Origin: Nipponacmea schrenckii
Lineage: Eukaryota; Mollusca; Gastropoda; Lottiidae
Direction: 5' to 3'
Assembly: GCA_030562195.1 (NCBI GenBank)
Contig: CM060199.1
Location: forward strand, 11,800,338 to 11,864,337
DNA: 64,000 nucleotides
Shown: positions 10,540-23,451 of the stretch, piece by piece
Layout of the letters: each line of letters starts with the position of its first letter
Position numbering within the stretch: position 1 is the first letter of the stretch
Translations under genes and position numbers: made by a program
Notes under the pieces: generated by a model
Seen by the model: only the letters and a program-made list of their open reading frames with translations
Database searches by the model: none
Told to the model about the DNA's origin: nothing

Positions 10540-13500
10540 ATGCCTTGTTGGTATTTTGAGAAAAAAGATATAAAAAATTCACCCTCATTTCGAGATGGAG
10601 TCGATACTTTAACAGAAGCTAGATACAGAAGAGAGGGTGCAAGATTTATCATTGATGCTGGGACCAAATTAGGACTGTATCCTTTGCAATAGTTGTCAAT
10701 TTTTAATCATCAACTCTGCTATTACTTATATTAATTTGCTTGATCTTTCAACTATGTTAGTCTTGTGTTCAATATTCTATTTTTTTTTAGATGATTTTTT
10801 GATGGAAAACTTGATCGGGATGATAACATTGACTATAAAGATATATAGAGATTCTCTTACGAGTCTTTCTTGATATAAAAAATATCTCACAAGTTGATAA
10901 AAGTCAATATTGAGTAGTGATATTTTTGATATCATGAAAGATGAGTTTGAAATTTTACAATATCGCTGTTAGTTTATTACCAATCAAAAATTTTAGAGAT
11001 ATAGTGCAGTAGATAACACTTTTTATCATTGATGTCTACTGTCCTGTAAACTACCATATTGGGTGATGTATAGCTATATCCTCACTGAAAAATTGAACAA
11101 CAAATTTTTTCTTTAATTTGCGATTTTTTTGTGACGTTTTCTTTAACTCTAACCTAGTCGATATGATTCCTGTGCCACAGGTGTGGTCTATTTCCATAGA
11201 TTTTATATGTTTCATTCTTTTAAAGAATTTCACAGATATGTGAGTTACTTCTTCTATTTTGTGGAATACTTCTTCAAAATGATTCTAGTTTTCATAGAAT
11301 ATCATCATATTTAGAGCAGATAATGTGATGGTCTGCATTTGATACCGGCAATCCTGTATCTGCACCCCTTATTACAGATTTTGACGAAAATCATAATGTT
11401 AAGTGCTTAATTAATATTTGAATATATTTAAATCAAGGTAACTGCAGCTTGCTGTTTATTCTTGGCTGGTAAAGTTGAAGAAACACCTAAGAAATGTCGG
11501 GATATAATCAAAATATGTCAATCACTGTTAAGCCCTTCTTTGTTTGCTGTATTTGGTGAAGATCCAAGGGTAAGCAGTTGATTTTTTTAACTGAATTATA
11601 ATTCTCATTCATATAAGATGTGAGGAAAGTCTGTAATGTTATTCATTTTCAGCAAGGTTCAAATTGATAGCCATCTGCAATTTCATTCTTTTCGGAAATG
11701 TTTTGATAATGATCATCAATAACATTCTACCATGATGTTTTATTTTGAAGGAAGAAGTAATGACAATGGAGAGAATTTTATTACAAACTATCAAATTTGA
11801 TCTTCAAATTGAACATCCATATTCTAAAGTTTTGAAATATGCTAAATTTGTACAAGGTGAGTGAAATGTCTGTGTAACTAATCAAGCCCAAGTGAATTTA
11901 CTCTGTTGTGTCCTTTTCTGTGGTAAAAGTACAGTTTGTGCCAGCTTAAAAAAAAAACAAAAAAATTTGAATTATCAAAAAAAATATATCAGATATTCAT
12001 CTGTGATTCCAAAGTATACATTTATTGTATGTTATAGGAGACAAGGAAAAGATTCAGAAAATGGTTCAAATGGCATGGACATTTATTAATGATAGGTATA
12101 GTGGCTTTATTTACTTGTAATATACTACTTTACTAATTGAATGACATCCTGGGTATAATGGTATGATTTATAAAATAACAATTTTTTTTAAGAGATTTGT
12201 AGTGCGGAGCGTATAAAGTCCGTTTTTGGCAGTCTAGTGCATCAAATGCAGTTACTGTTACACAGTTATTTAGTGATAATACTCGAATGTCATTTGTCTG
12301 CATATACATGTTATTCAAATATTTGAAATGTTTATATACGAGGTGACATGAACCATATCCTTATATTATCTTCTATTTCAGCATGTGTACAACATTATCA
12401 TTACAATGGGAACCAGATATTATTGCCACATCCTTGTTATACTTGGCATCACGATTAACAAAATTTGAAATTACAGATTGGCAGGGCAAAATACCTGGCA
12501 CCAAAATAAAGTGGTGGGATGCAATTGTTGAAGATATTTCCATGGAATTAATGGAAGATATTTGTCATCAGGTATTAGATTTGTATTCACCAGAAAATCG
12601 TAAGAAAGATGAATCTCCATCTTTAAGTCCACAGACACCTAGCAACAAACCGCCTGGAATTCAACCCAATGCTCTAGGCACGCCTAGCAAAAACAGACGA
12701 GCTGTAAGTAACTTTAACTTTAATTTTAGTTTATGATTATTAATTGTACTTGTCAGTCTTAAAAGTAATTTTTCATTTGTTCCTCAGTTGATTACAGTTA
12801 TATATGTAGTAATAATGTATATTTTTTTCTTAGAATTCTCCTGCAGAAGGTGCCCCAGCTCAAAAGCAGCAAAGAATTGAAACAAAGGGAAGTAACCCCG
12901 CTGCTCCACCAACTTGTCAACCTCAACAAATTCCAGTAGCAGTTCAATCAGTTCCATCAACTGGCTATACATCCTATAATCCTTACGTCAACACATCGAT
13001 GTATTCATCATCATTCATGTCTCAAGAAGGAAATCAAAAGATTCAAGCCTTATTTGGACAATCAGCTCCTGCCCCCCAGCCAGCTTATCCACAACAGTAT
13101 GGTGCTCCTCGTCCACCTCCTGCTGGATCAGCTGCCTCCTATGCTCCTTCAGCTTATGCCGCTGCAGCAGCATCTTATACAGCAGGATATCAAGCTCAGC
13201 CCTACTCAGCACCCCCACCAGCACCAGGGTACAACCAAGGAGCACAATATCCTGGGCAGCAGCCATATCAACAGCAGCAAGCCTACCCTCAGGCTACTCA
13301 GTCTTATTCACAGCCTCCCCCTGGTTACCAGGCTCAGTATCAGTATCCTCCTCAATATCAGGCCCCGCCGCCTCAAGCAGGATACCCACCCAATCAGCCT
13401 GCTGGTCAGCCTGCTCCTGCTGCCTATCCCCAGGGATACCAAGTGCCACCTAGTGCTCATTCCTCCCTGCCTCCTACTTCAGCTGCACAGGCAGATAAAA

Positions 13501-13544
13501 GCCAATCTGGACTGGCTACTGTTCGAATAACCCAAAGACGATAA
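10540..13544 (+). CDS. CCNK: Cyclin K
   Basis: Seven coding exons: 10540-10676, 11158-11239, 11438-11569, 11751-11856, 12038-12095, 12382-12703 and 12834-13544, giving 515 residues (human 580). Phases match at every junction. The start context is [10 protein letters not shown], and an in-frame stop lies just upstream. The first cyclin box contains [58 protein letters not shown] and [18 protein letters not shown]. The second begins [20 protein letters not shown]. This is the hallmark of cyclin K, the partner of CDK12/CDK13 that phosphorylates the RNA polymerase II C-terminal domain. The last exon encodes a disordered Pro/Gln/Tyr/Ala-rich tail in place of the vertebrate proline-rich tail. Confidence 0.95.
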
Positions 13545-13780
13545 CATTAGCTTTATTTTAATCTTGTATATATGATAAAAAGTGTCTAAAAGTGTAAAGG
13601 AATCCTGGTTATGCATCTGTTTGAAATATAGATGTTTTTGTTTCTTGCTTATCCTGCAGGTTACTACATTTTTCATCCTTGATCTGACAAAATTCTACTT
13701 TAATCATGCTCTTTAATCTGCAATTGGACAGTAATGAACAAGATGGTCAAATCAAAAGCTTTAGTTGAAAACAAGTGTGT

Positions 13781-13815
13781 AATAAAATTGCCTTTATGAG
13801 ATCATGTGAAAATAA
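13781..13815 (+). terminator. CCNK polyadenylation signals
   Basis: There are two AATAAA hexamers, at 13781-13786 and 13810-13815, about 240-270 bp after the CCNK stop. The sequence from 13816 to about 14500 is AT-rich with no gene seen. Confidence 0.55.
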
Positions 13816-14519
13816 ACTACTTTGTTTAAGAGAGATTTTAGTTAATTTGTACGGGAGGTTCAATTTCAATTATCTCTAGAACAGTTTTTAATTTATTTAA
13901 TAGCCTTTTTATTTCATTACATGTTGTGCAAATATTATCAAATCTGATTTCAATGATAATATAAAGGAATACTTCTATATCTTTGGGTGATAATAATTTC
14001 ATTTTCTCATACTAGGCCCAATAGGGTATATGATCATTACAGGACTTACATGGTGTCATTCCAAAAATCAATCAATATACAATCTATTGAACATAAAATT
14101 TAAAGGTTTTTTGGATAATTGCTTAATATTATGGACCTAACAGTTCATAGATGGATTTGTTTGTACACCATTTAAGCCCATCTAGCAACTATAAAAACCA
14201 AGTTTGATCATCTCAATTTTATGTTCATTCTTAAATTTACAGATCTAGAAAGACTTTTATAAGATCTGTTGTAATTCAATTCTGTTGTAATTCAATTCAA
14301 CATTTATTAAGATAATGAGTGATACCAACAGCTAAAATTTAACTTTGTCAGAATCTTTTAGAGGATTGTATCTGTTTTATTTTAGATCTAAAAAAAACTA
14401 AGGCTACCATTTACCAATGTACTGGGGACCCATGATTGGTAGTTGTAAATAAACATAATTTCTGCTTAATTTATGTATCTTTCTGATAATGTTGAGGCCT
14501 ATCTCTAAGATTTAATTAA

Positions 14520-14688
14520 ATCGACGTATCGAATCGATGATAAACGATGTTCATCGAATGAACAACCCGGATCCAAATACGGCGATCACGTGACAGATTG
14601 TTATTGAAAATGGCGACTGTCTTTTTATTATAAAAAGCCACGCTGGAGATAATTATTAATTCATCAATGTCAGCGGTTATAAAACAAA
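14520..14688 (+). promoter_or_regulatory. Promoter/5' leader of the GPR180-like gene, with E-box and short uORF
   Basis: A palindromic E-box CACGTG lies at 14587-14592 within ATCACGTGAC, the type bound by USF/MITF/TFE factors, about 97 bp before the start codon. An upstream ATG at 14610 opens an 8-codon reading frame ending at 14633 (ATGGCGACTG...TAA), which would have to be bypassed or reinitiated if it is in the transcript. Confidence 0.5.
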
Positions 14689-17600
14689 ATGATAGTTTTT
14701 CGGACGTTTTCAGTGTTCCATATTTTTACCTTTCTAACCATTACACATGCTTTACGACTACAGGGGACGATGGAGGCGAGAGATTATTTCCGATTTCTGT
14801 CTAAATTCGGATTTCAGAAAACAGATCAAAATAATGGCGAACAAACACAAGGATACATTTACGGAAATATTACGTCGCGATCAAATATAAGTTCTAGTAT
14901 GATTTTAGTTGTAGTTGATAGTGAATATTTTAAAGAATTTTATGGCAATCAAACTCATTCTAAAAATTCCTGCCAAAAGTCGTTAAACAAAATAAACACA
15001 ATTGCATTTGATGCTGTGTGTTTTCCTAATGGACCAGAAGATTTTCTTAGGCGTATTCCGTGTCCTAAAGGTATGGTGTGTGCTGATGAGGATACCCCGG
15101 AGAATGTGATCAAAGGATATCAGTTTACTTATAGAATTCGAGATTATCAGAGACCAAGGTGAGTTAGTCAAAATCGTAGACAATAGGGGTTTCGCTTTGC
15201 TAAACTAACCTTACTGTCTTATCACAGTGTCCATAAGTGGAGTATGCTTATATTACAGGTGCCACTGATCTATCCTTTTAAAGCAAATTTCAATGTAAAG
15301 TACGTTGTCAAGGATCAAAATATCTCATGTACTGGTACTTTAAGACCAACGGATTTTCAATTGATCATTTTGGAAATATTGGCTTAATAATACTACTGGT
15401 GTGTCAGAATCTTAAAAATTCCCACCTAATAGCAAATTATTTTATAGTTGAGTACAGTTTGTCAAAAATTAAAAGTTGTATTTGGTGATGTGAAAGTTTT
15501 TTGATATGTCTTGGAGTTAATAGAATATTTGAATGAAAATTATCAGGATTAAAAAAAAGTGTTTTGAACCTTAATAACGTTTATGATGGGATATGGTCAG
15601 AATGGTCCCAAACCAAAATGAAATAAGGGTATCCTCAAATATTAATACACATCCTTTGCAATACATGTATTGTGGCATCTCGCCACAAACTGGTGTAGGT
15701 TGATGTGAAATAAATCTATTATGTCGTCTTATACCTTACTGGTTTGTTTTAAAAGATAGTAACAACTTGATAATAATTACTAAAATTTAAAATGTTTACT
15801 TGAAATGCTCCATCAAGGTTTCCTTTTTGTATACAACATATCAATGCCTTTAAGGGACTTATACCATTATACTAGTCCAAATAACATGTCTGATCTCTAA
15901 GAATTCTAAAAGAAAAATGCTACTAAATAATAAACTATGTATATTTGAAAATGATACAGTAGATAAGGAATATAGTTATTTGAAATATGAAATATGTTTT
16001 GGTATTTGCTCACCACCTGTTAATAATTGGAGTAGAATTTGGATTTAGAAGCTGAATAATATTGAGATATTGATTCGCTAAATGTTTGTATAAACACAAT
16101 TAATACAAACATTGACTTTTGCCTTTTTGAAATATTGCTCTACAATTGTAGTATTGAACACTATTTTAACTATTTCAACTATTTCAAATATTTTTTTTTA
16201 TTGTATCTTGGAACTTTTACAATTGTTGTATTGAGTACTATTTTGACAGTGGTTTTTCTGTATATAGCTCCGCAATTGATGAACTTAGAACTATTTTAAC
16301 AGTGTTATTTCTATATAGCACTACAATTGGTATTTTCAGCACTATTTTAACTGTGGTATTCATATAGGCCAGGCTCCACAATTGGTGTAATTTCTATAAA
16401 GCTCTATAATTGGTGTATTGAGCACTACTTAAACGGTGGTATCTCTATATAGCTCTACAATTGATGTAATGACGGGTGGGTTTCAAAAGCCTACCGCCAA
16501 CCGCTGCCAACCGGCCTACCGATAGCAAAAAGGGCGCCAAAATTGGTATTGTTAAATGTAGATTTTCATACAATAAAACGAAACTATTTAATTTGACGGA
16601 ATTTTTGTTGACGTCAAAATTATGGAATCAAAATTATCTTAAGAATGTAACGAAAAAAATTAATTTTTATTTTCGGGTTCAGCGATTTCTTTCTTTTTCC
16701 AAGTGCTGGAAGTGTGCTTCCAGTCTTGGTGAAGCGTTTTATCAACTAAATATACTGCTGATTTGGTTGGATTAACAGGAGGAGCATTCGCAGAATTATT
16801 ATAGTCTACGTCAAGGATTAACTTTGAAAAAATTCTAAAAGGTGGAAGAAAGATCCCTTGGCCTTGTTGATTGATGCCGACGACGTTAAATAAATAAATT
16901 AAGGGAAGTAACTCTGAAACAAACGACCTTCCTGTCATGATCATTTAAAAAAGATTTAAGGGTACTTTTACGGTTAATTGTGTGTCCCATTTGAATACAA
17001 ATTAGATTATTGCTTTTTTGGCATGGATTGTATCAGTTAAATTTAACAATATCTTTTTTGGCGCATTTTTTCCTTCCGGTAGGCCGGTTGGCAGCGGTTG
17101 GCGGTAGGCTTTTGAAACCCACCCTGTAATGACTAATAAACACTATATTTAACCATGAAAATATTTTGTAATTGTATATACAATGCACTGATAGTACAAA
17201 GAAATAACCAAAATGATTTTTAGCCCATAGGCTTACAGATCAATCAATAATGACACAAAACTCAATGTAAGTAAACTATATTTATGAAGAAAAAAACTAT
17301 TCACGTATTGAACAAGCTTTGTAGACTATAAACAATTTCCCATAAATTTTTTTAAAACATTTAAGGTGGCGTACATAACAAAACATTAAAATGGCTATGC
17401 ATGTGTGTTGACTTATTTCAGGGCACCTAAAATAAACTTTTCCAGCTAAAATGACGATGTAATATAGGTTTTGGGTGCATTGAAGAGATAACGTCCCAAT
17501 AACAAAAGATAAATTTGCATTGTGGACATAAATACAAGAGACATTCAGTTGACAATTTAAAACATAAAATTGTCAGAAATAGTTCAATAATGATATTATC

Positions 17601-20600
17601 TTAGAATTAATTTAAATGCCAAATTCATTGATTTTTGTAGCATAATGTTTGAAAATGATTGTAAGCTAAGTTGTTTATTAAAATGATATGAACATTGTGT
17701 GGGTTGGATATTGTGAATTATTTTAAATATAACAAGCCACGTACAGGCATTTGTCTATCAGAGCATCTAATGAATTCAAATCCTTCCAATTCGATGGATA
17801 GATATTAAATTCAATTCAATATACCTTCATAATGAGTTATGTATTTTTCTATTGTAGCATATTTCAAATGAAAATAACATTCATGGGCTGGTCATCTTCG
17901 CAAGGGTTAAGGCACTACTTCCTTGTATCATAGAAGGTTTTAAATACAGTGAGTTGATTGTCAACCAGTAAATACAGCCGATTCGAGCCATCAACAGAAT
18001 GTCTCTTTTATGAAACATAATGTTTACAGACATTCTTTTGGGCTCTCTGACCACCATTGTAACCATGTGGGCTGGTCCACACATCATTGTTACAACATAA
18101 AACTTTTAGGCTTTTTAATTTCGACTGGATATGAGACCTGCTTTAGAAACCAATGATAAATATTTGGAATCCCCAATATTAAATTTTGTAGAATGATAAA
18201 CTCACAGTTGACATTTTGAATTTGATGAATTGTTTTCAGAAGCAATTTTAATATTGATTTTACAATTACAATTGCTATGCCAGTTATACCAAGTCGTCAG
18301 ACCAATAACATTGATTATAGAGATATGAGTAACAATTAATAACTAGTATGCTAATTAACTTGTTGGTATGTCATTAATTTGAACTTGCAGAGCTGTCATC
18401 ATAGTTTGTTTTAAAAAGTAGACTACTGCTACTGTTCTGGAAAAATTTCTTTCATTGCACCATGTTTGGCATTGCTTATTTTGATAAGGACGTCGGTGAC
18501 ATAGGAAATGCTCCAAATTTGTATCTAAAATTAAGTAGCAGCTTTTTGAATAATTAATCTAATTAGAAGATAAACACTTTCTGTTTTAGATTTAGAGGGG
18601 GTTTATTCGATATTTAATCATGCTTGATCATTAGATCCCGAGACCGCTTGCGGTCAAGGGTCTCTAATGGTAGATTCAAGCATGGTTAAATATCGAATAA
18701 ACCCCCTCTAAATTTAAAATAGAAAGTCGTTTATTGGAATTGTACCACAAATTGTGATTATTTTGTTCCAGGATTCGGTTTTTATGATGTTAGGTGCAGT
18801 ATGACGCACATAACAACAAACTGCACGTGCGCTATCGAATGAAAAAGAAGACATCCTTTTTAACATTAACATTAACAAGATTTGTAACTAGTTCGCTGAA
18901 ATTAAAACGCCAAATTGCAAAGACATGATGTCAAATTGCTATCAAACCCCATGTATTGGACCAATCAGAACTCAGAATTTTTGTTATTTGTGGTACAATC
19001 AATGATCAATTTAATGTAAGTAGTTGTGCATGATTTGTTTCCTTCTAGTATCAGTTAAAACATGAAAAAAGAAAAGATATTCAGATAAGCAGCATGTAGA
19101 ATTAAACAAAAGAAGAGATATATTGAGCCATATCTTAACCATTTTAAAATAATTCCCCTAAAAAATGATTTGATCATTAAAAAAAAGAAGAGCAGTTATC
19201 ACAATCATTATATATATAGCGTAGCGTTATTACACAATTTAAATGTATGAAATGTGTTATAATGTTATATGTCTAAGTTTATTAAAGTGATCTGTTTTAT
19301 TCTTTATGTGTGATATCTATCTGCTCGGCAGTCAAACTTAAATAACAGCTTTTATATTTTTCAGTTTTAATAAGACTGAATGTCAAATTCTATGGAAACA
19401 GCTAAATTAATGACTGAGTGAATGAAGCCTGTGTGTATTGACATCACTCATGTAAATTATACATATCATTATATACTGATACATATATAATCATGAAAGT
19501 GCAGATCTAAATAATCTTTTTGGGAATAATTTATGCAGCCATAAAAAATTCATTGATAAACATTTAGGTTTTAATTTTCATTTTGTTGTGAACTGAAATA
19601 GCATTCACTGATAGTTCCAGGAAGGGGGGGGGGAGGAGGAAGCTTAGCTTGAGATCAAGTATTCAATCCATGCATGTTGATAATATCTTTGGGGGGGGGG
19701 GGCATGCATGTTGATAATATCTTCCAGTTTCCCCTCTGTCAGTAAGTCAGGTTGATTTGCGGGTATAGAAAAAGAATGTATGGGACAATAAACTGAGGCC
19801 CCTTATACTAAAGACTGTGCAGACACGACTGCTACACAATATTACAGCAATTTAGATTGTCATCAACAGGTGTATTGTTTTATATAGGAGTAATATACCA
19901 TAAAATTTTGTTCCATCATGGTAACGGAGTAGGCTAGTCTTGGCCCCGTTTTGCTATTGTACTGGAAGCCCAATTCGGCTCAGAAGGACAGTAGGATATT
20001 AGACACCATTTTAATCACTAATAGCTCTGATTTGCACCTTGCTGATTTCTTTTTTGAATTCTGTTATGTTAATTCAGAGAGATTTGAGTTCATTAATCCT
20101 ATACATGTAAATAAAATGGATTCTTTGTTTTCTGACAACATTGCTCTAAACAAAATCTACATTGTTAGATCCAGGTGCCTGACTAGCCCTTCTTTAAGTA
20201 CAATTAAAGTAAGGTCCTCTGGCATTCTTTTGCATAACTTCCTTTGAATAATATACTTTAAGTAATGCTTGAGCTTTAGATAGTAAGGTAGACTCAATAT
20301 TTTAGAACACTATACCCTGTGTTCTCAAAACAATCTTATATCGAGGAAAGTGTTTCTTTATTAGTTGGTTAGCTATTGGGGATGGCAAAGTAAGCAAATT
20401 TGAATATATTTTGATATTTATTTTGTTTCATTTGTTCCAGGTACTGGTTTCTGAGTATAGTATCATGTCATTTAGATCGAGGTGGCAGTGAGTCATCTTG
20501 TCAGTGGCGTGACACATCCAGTGACAATGTAACAATAGATTATGACATCTGGTTGGTGAATGGGGATCCAGAATTAAAACATTACAATCCCTTCGAACAT

Positions 20601-23348
20601 CAGTTTTCATTTGAAATGCACGATGTGTTTGAAATTCATCTGACAGCACTAGTGATTTGTGTGATAATTCTCCCAATGTGGATTTACGTTTATCTAAAAC
20701 AAAAACATGCTATTACTCAAATCCTCTCAGTGTGTATTGGACTACAGATGTCAGGAATAGCAGCAAACTTTATGTATGTTTTATTAATAGCAATATTGGG
20801 TACTGGATATACCTCTCTTGCAGTGACTGGTAACTTTTTAGCATTGGCATCCCAGTGTTTTTTTGTGTTATTTTTAATATTTATAGCTAAAGGATGGGGT
20901 ATCACAACAGATGCTCTGCCTGGTAAAATTGTGATGTATATAATCTGGGGTTCCTATACAGTATTAAATATTGTGCTATTTATCTGGAATTTGGTAAGTA
21001 TAGCAGTATATTCTAAAATATATATAATCCTTTTTAGGGGTAGGAAAATATATATGGCCAACCTCCCGACATGGATATTTCAGGATAATATGTACCAGTA
21101 ATACTACTCATTTTGCTTTCATAGGCTGATTGTAGTGACTGATTTATGTACATAACCAACTCTGCTATAGAACTATTTTAAACAATGTTATCAGATAGTT
21201 AAACCAGGATTAAAAAAAAAACAAAAACATAAGAATGTCTGATTCTGTATATTTGCACCTCTAACTAGTACTCAAGTTTCTTTGAAGTCTTCTTGATTTA
21301 TTTTTTCAGATTTTATTAGATCCTGTAATTAATACAGATAAATGGCAGACCTATCCTGGATATCTCACACTGGCATTCCGTCTTGTTATCATGATCTGGT
21401 TTTTATATGAACTACGTAAAACATCTCAAAAGGGTCACCATCTAGACCGAATACAGTTTTTCCAACATTTTGGTGCATTTTTTCTGGTGTGGTTTGTGTA
21501 TTTACCAGCCTTAGTGCTCATCTGTTCACAGATTTCTGCTCTGTGGAGATATAAAACTATTTTAAGTAAGTTTATCATATTTTAAATATTGGTTATACGG
21601 TACACTGCCAGTACTCCTCGGTTTTATTGAAACACAATGCTTCATTAATTTACATTGTCATTATCAATTGAAATTATAATACACAATATTGCAGCAATTT
21701 ATATTGTCATTGACAGGTTATTAATGTTTTATATAGGAGTAGCATACTATAAAATTATGTTTCATTATTTGATTGTGCTTTGGCCTTGCATCTCTGGTGG
21801 TGCAATAGAGTTCATATTTTCAAACCAGCTCTTCTGCTCCCAAAAACATACTTTTTGTTAGGAGATGGTTGGGTAATATAGACTACCAATTTTTAAGTAG
21901 AATTTACAAATAACTATTTATCATAAGAATATACTGAAAGAAGTTTAAATATATTGATTTGATATAATGCAAATTATGCCATCTCTAACTGGTTGAGCAT
22001 TATAATATTCAGTACCATTATCTTTTCTATAATCAATAAAAATTATATACTTGAATATAAATATATAGACTCAGTCATGTAAACCCAATATAAACCATTT
22101 AATTTAAAATGTTGATAAATACAAGAGTCGAAAAAAGAAAAAATGGATCTATTTGGCAACAGATGGTAAAAATTCTATGATCTTTCAATATTAAAGAGAG
22201 GTAAACAACACATATTTTAGAGTCTTTCAAGCCCAGAGCTATTATGAGACTGTATTATCATTACAACTTATTTCATTCTTTTCCCATCTCTTTCATGTTA
22301 AATCACAAAATTCAACCTTTTATAGCAGTAATCTTGTTGGTACTTTTCAATATGTCAATTGAAAGCCTAACCAATAAACCTACTTGGCATTTCTTCAAAA
22401 GTTTGAGATATGCATTGGATAAAACTCCGAAAGAGAGGAATAGACAATCATTTACATAAATTTTTTAATGTTTTGAGTGCATTATGTATAGAAGATCAGC
22501 CATGAGTACATGTATGGAAGATAGATTATGATATTGGTGTCTATTTCGAGGGGTTTCATGTCGATTTCAAATTTTCCAAAGTAACTTTTTTTGGTGATGA
22601 ATTCTTAATTAATCCAATTTGTCTATAGTTTAATTTTGATTATCAAAATAACAATATCCTGTAATAATATTTGTGTAAAAGTGTTGTAAATTTGTTTGAT
22701 ATGAAGTTTACCTTGTAGAGTAAAAACTATAATTAATATTTCAGGTATATCATATGCAGCTGAGATATTAGGATACATAGTTTTAATACATCTATTATGG
22801 CCCAGTAGATCTGTGTTATATTTAATCAATGGTGAGGTACCATTACAGACTTGGGATCTGGAAATTACAGGTTAGAAAACCATATTGTTCTTTTCTAATT
22901 GAAAAATAAATAAATTTTCTAGAATAACTATTTAAAAGAGATAAGTTAATTATCTCAAGACTTGTATTGACAATAAGAATGGAATTGATTTTGAATATTT
23001 GAGATCAATAACACGGGGCAAAGGAAGACTGTGAATTTAAACATGTAACAGTTGGAAAATTAAACAGTAATCATGATGAAATTTCTCACATTGCACACTG
23101 CATGGTTTTGCTAAACCTACATTTTTATGTCAGATGTACTTTGATATATATTGTATGAAATATAATTATTTTTAGGTTTGTTGGACGAGGACACAACTTA
23201 TAATGATGATGATGAAGATGAAATCTATACAGCAGTGCCCTCTAAACCTTTAAATGGACATGTTGCTAACGGACATGTTGGAAATGGTCAACTTAAAAAT
23301 TTAAAACAAAATAATGGAGCAGCTGTTATACAGGATACATCTTTATAA
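14689..23348 (+). CDS. GPR180/TMEM145-family seven-transmembrane protein
   Basis: Five exons: 14689-15158, 20441-20993, 21310-21565, 22745-22870 and 23176-23348, giving 525 residues with matching phases. The N-terminus is a signal peptide (MIVFRTFSVFHIFTFLTITHA). An extracellular domain of about 200 residues follows, with cysteines, N-glycosylation sites and the family block IDYDIWLVNGDP...NPFEHQFSFEMHDVFE. After that come about seven hydrophobic helices (IHLTALVICVIILPMWIYVY, ILSVCIGLQMSGIAANFMY and others, FLVWFVYLPALVLICSQI). The cytoplasmic tail is acidic then Gly/Asn-rich (GHVANGHVGNGQ). This is the architecture of the GpcrRhopsn4/GOST-type proteins GPR180 and TMEM145, and I cannot tell which subgroup. 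The first intron is 5.3 kb and carries most of the repeats listed below. Confidence 0.88.
16465..17133. mobile_element. MITE with perfect 48-bp inverted ends and 9-bp target duplication
   Basis: The element is 16474-17124 (651 bp). It starts GGGTGGGTTTCAAAAGCC and its last 48 bases are the exact reverse complement of its first 48. It is flanked on both sides by TGTAATGAC (16465-16473 and 17125-17133). A 9-bp duplication is typical of Mutator-like transposons. There is no transposase, so it is non-autonomous; the perfect termini suggest recent insertion. Confidence 0.88.
18568..18735. repeat. Long near-perfect hairpin
   Basis: The left arm (from about 18570, ending ATTTAATCATGCTTGA) and the right arm (from TCAAGCATGGTTAAAT to about 18730) pair over roughly 52 bp with few mismatches. 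The loop itself contains a smaller palindrome, GACCGCTTGCGGTC, at 18641-18654. It lies in intron 1 of the GPR180-like gene. It could be a foldback element. Confidence 0.75.
19627..19702 (+). repeat. Poly-G tracts
   Basis: There are two G runs, the first within GAAGGGGGGGGGGAGGAGG from about 19622 and the second of about 12 G at 19691-19702, each followed by CATGCATGTTGATAATATCT or a close variant. They are low complexity and potentially quadruplex-forming, with no gene content. Confidence 0.6.
19834..19912 (+). repeat. Dispersed repeat, copy A
   Basis: It shares ACACAATATTRCAGCAATTT and TTTTATATAGGAGTA with 21681-21762 (about 80 bp, moderately diverged). It follows a SINE-tail-like TGGGACAATAAACTGAGG at about 19780. 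Both copies lie in introns of the GPR180-like gene. Confidence 0.6.
21681..21762 (+). repeat. Dispersed repeat, copy B
   Basis: This is the second copy of the 80-bp unit, in intron 3 of the GPR180-like gene, same orientation as 19834-19912. Confidence 0.6.
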
Positions 23349-23445
23349 TGAGTTTCATATAACATGTATATTCATATACAATATTTATCATGCTCAAATT
23401 TGTATTTGAATTAAAATCCAGCCCTTGATATTATATTATATGTTT

Positions 23446-23451
23446 AATAAA
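23446..23451 (+). terminator. Polyadenylation signal of the GPR180-like gene
   Basis: This AATAAA lies 98 bp after the stop codon. The following sequence to 26549 is AT-rich intergenic DNA; apart from the hairpin at 24560 I see nothing gene-like in it. Confidence 0.6.

Noticed and set aside
11051..11233. Minus ORF over cyclin K exon 2
   Set aside because: The plus strand there encodes the cyclin-box exon at 11158-11239, with exact splice phase.
13054..13530. Long ORFs overlapping the last cyclin K exon in other frames
   Set aside because: Composition shadows of the Pro/Gln-rich coding sequence.
16660..16944. 94-codon minus ORF in the 651-bp MITE
   Set aside because: Too short for a transposase and no DDE-type motif.
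19951..20247. 98-codon plus-strand ORF before exon 2 of the GPR180-like gene
   Set aside because: No family resemblance, no splice phase linking it to the gene, and it follows a dispersed repeat.
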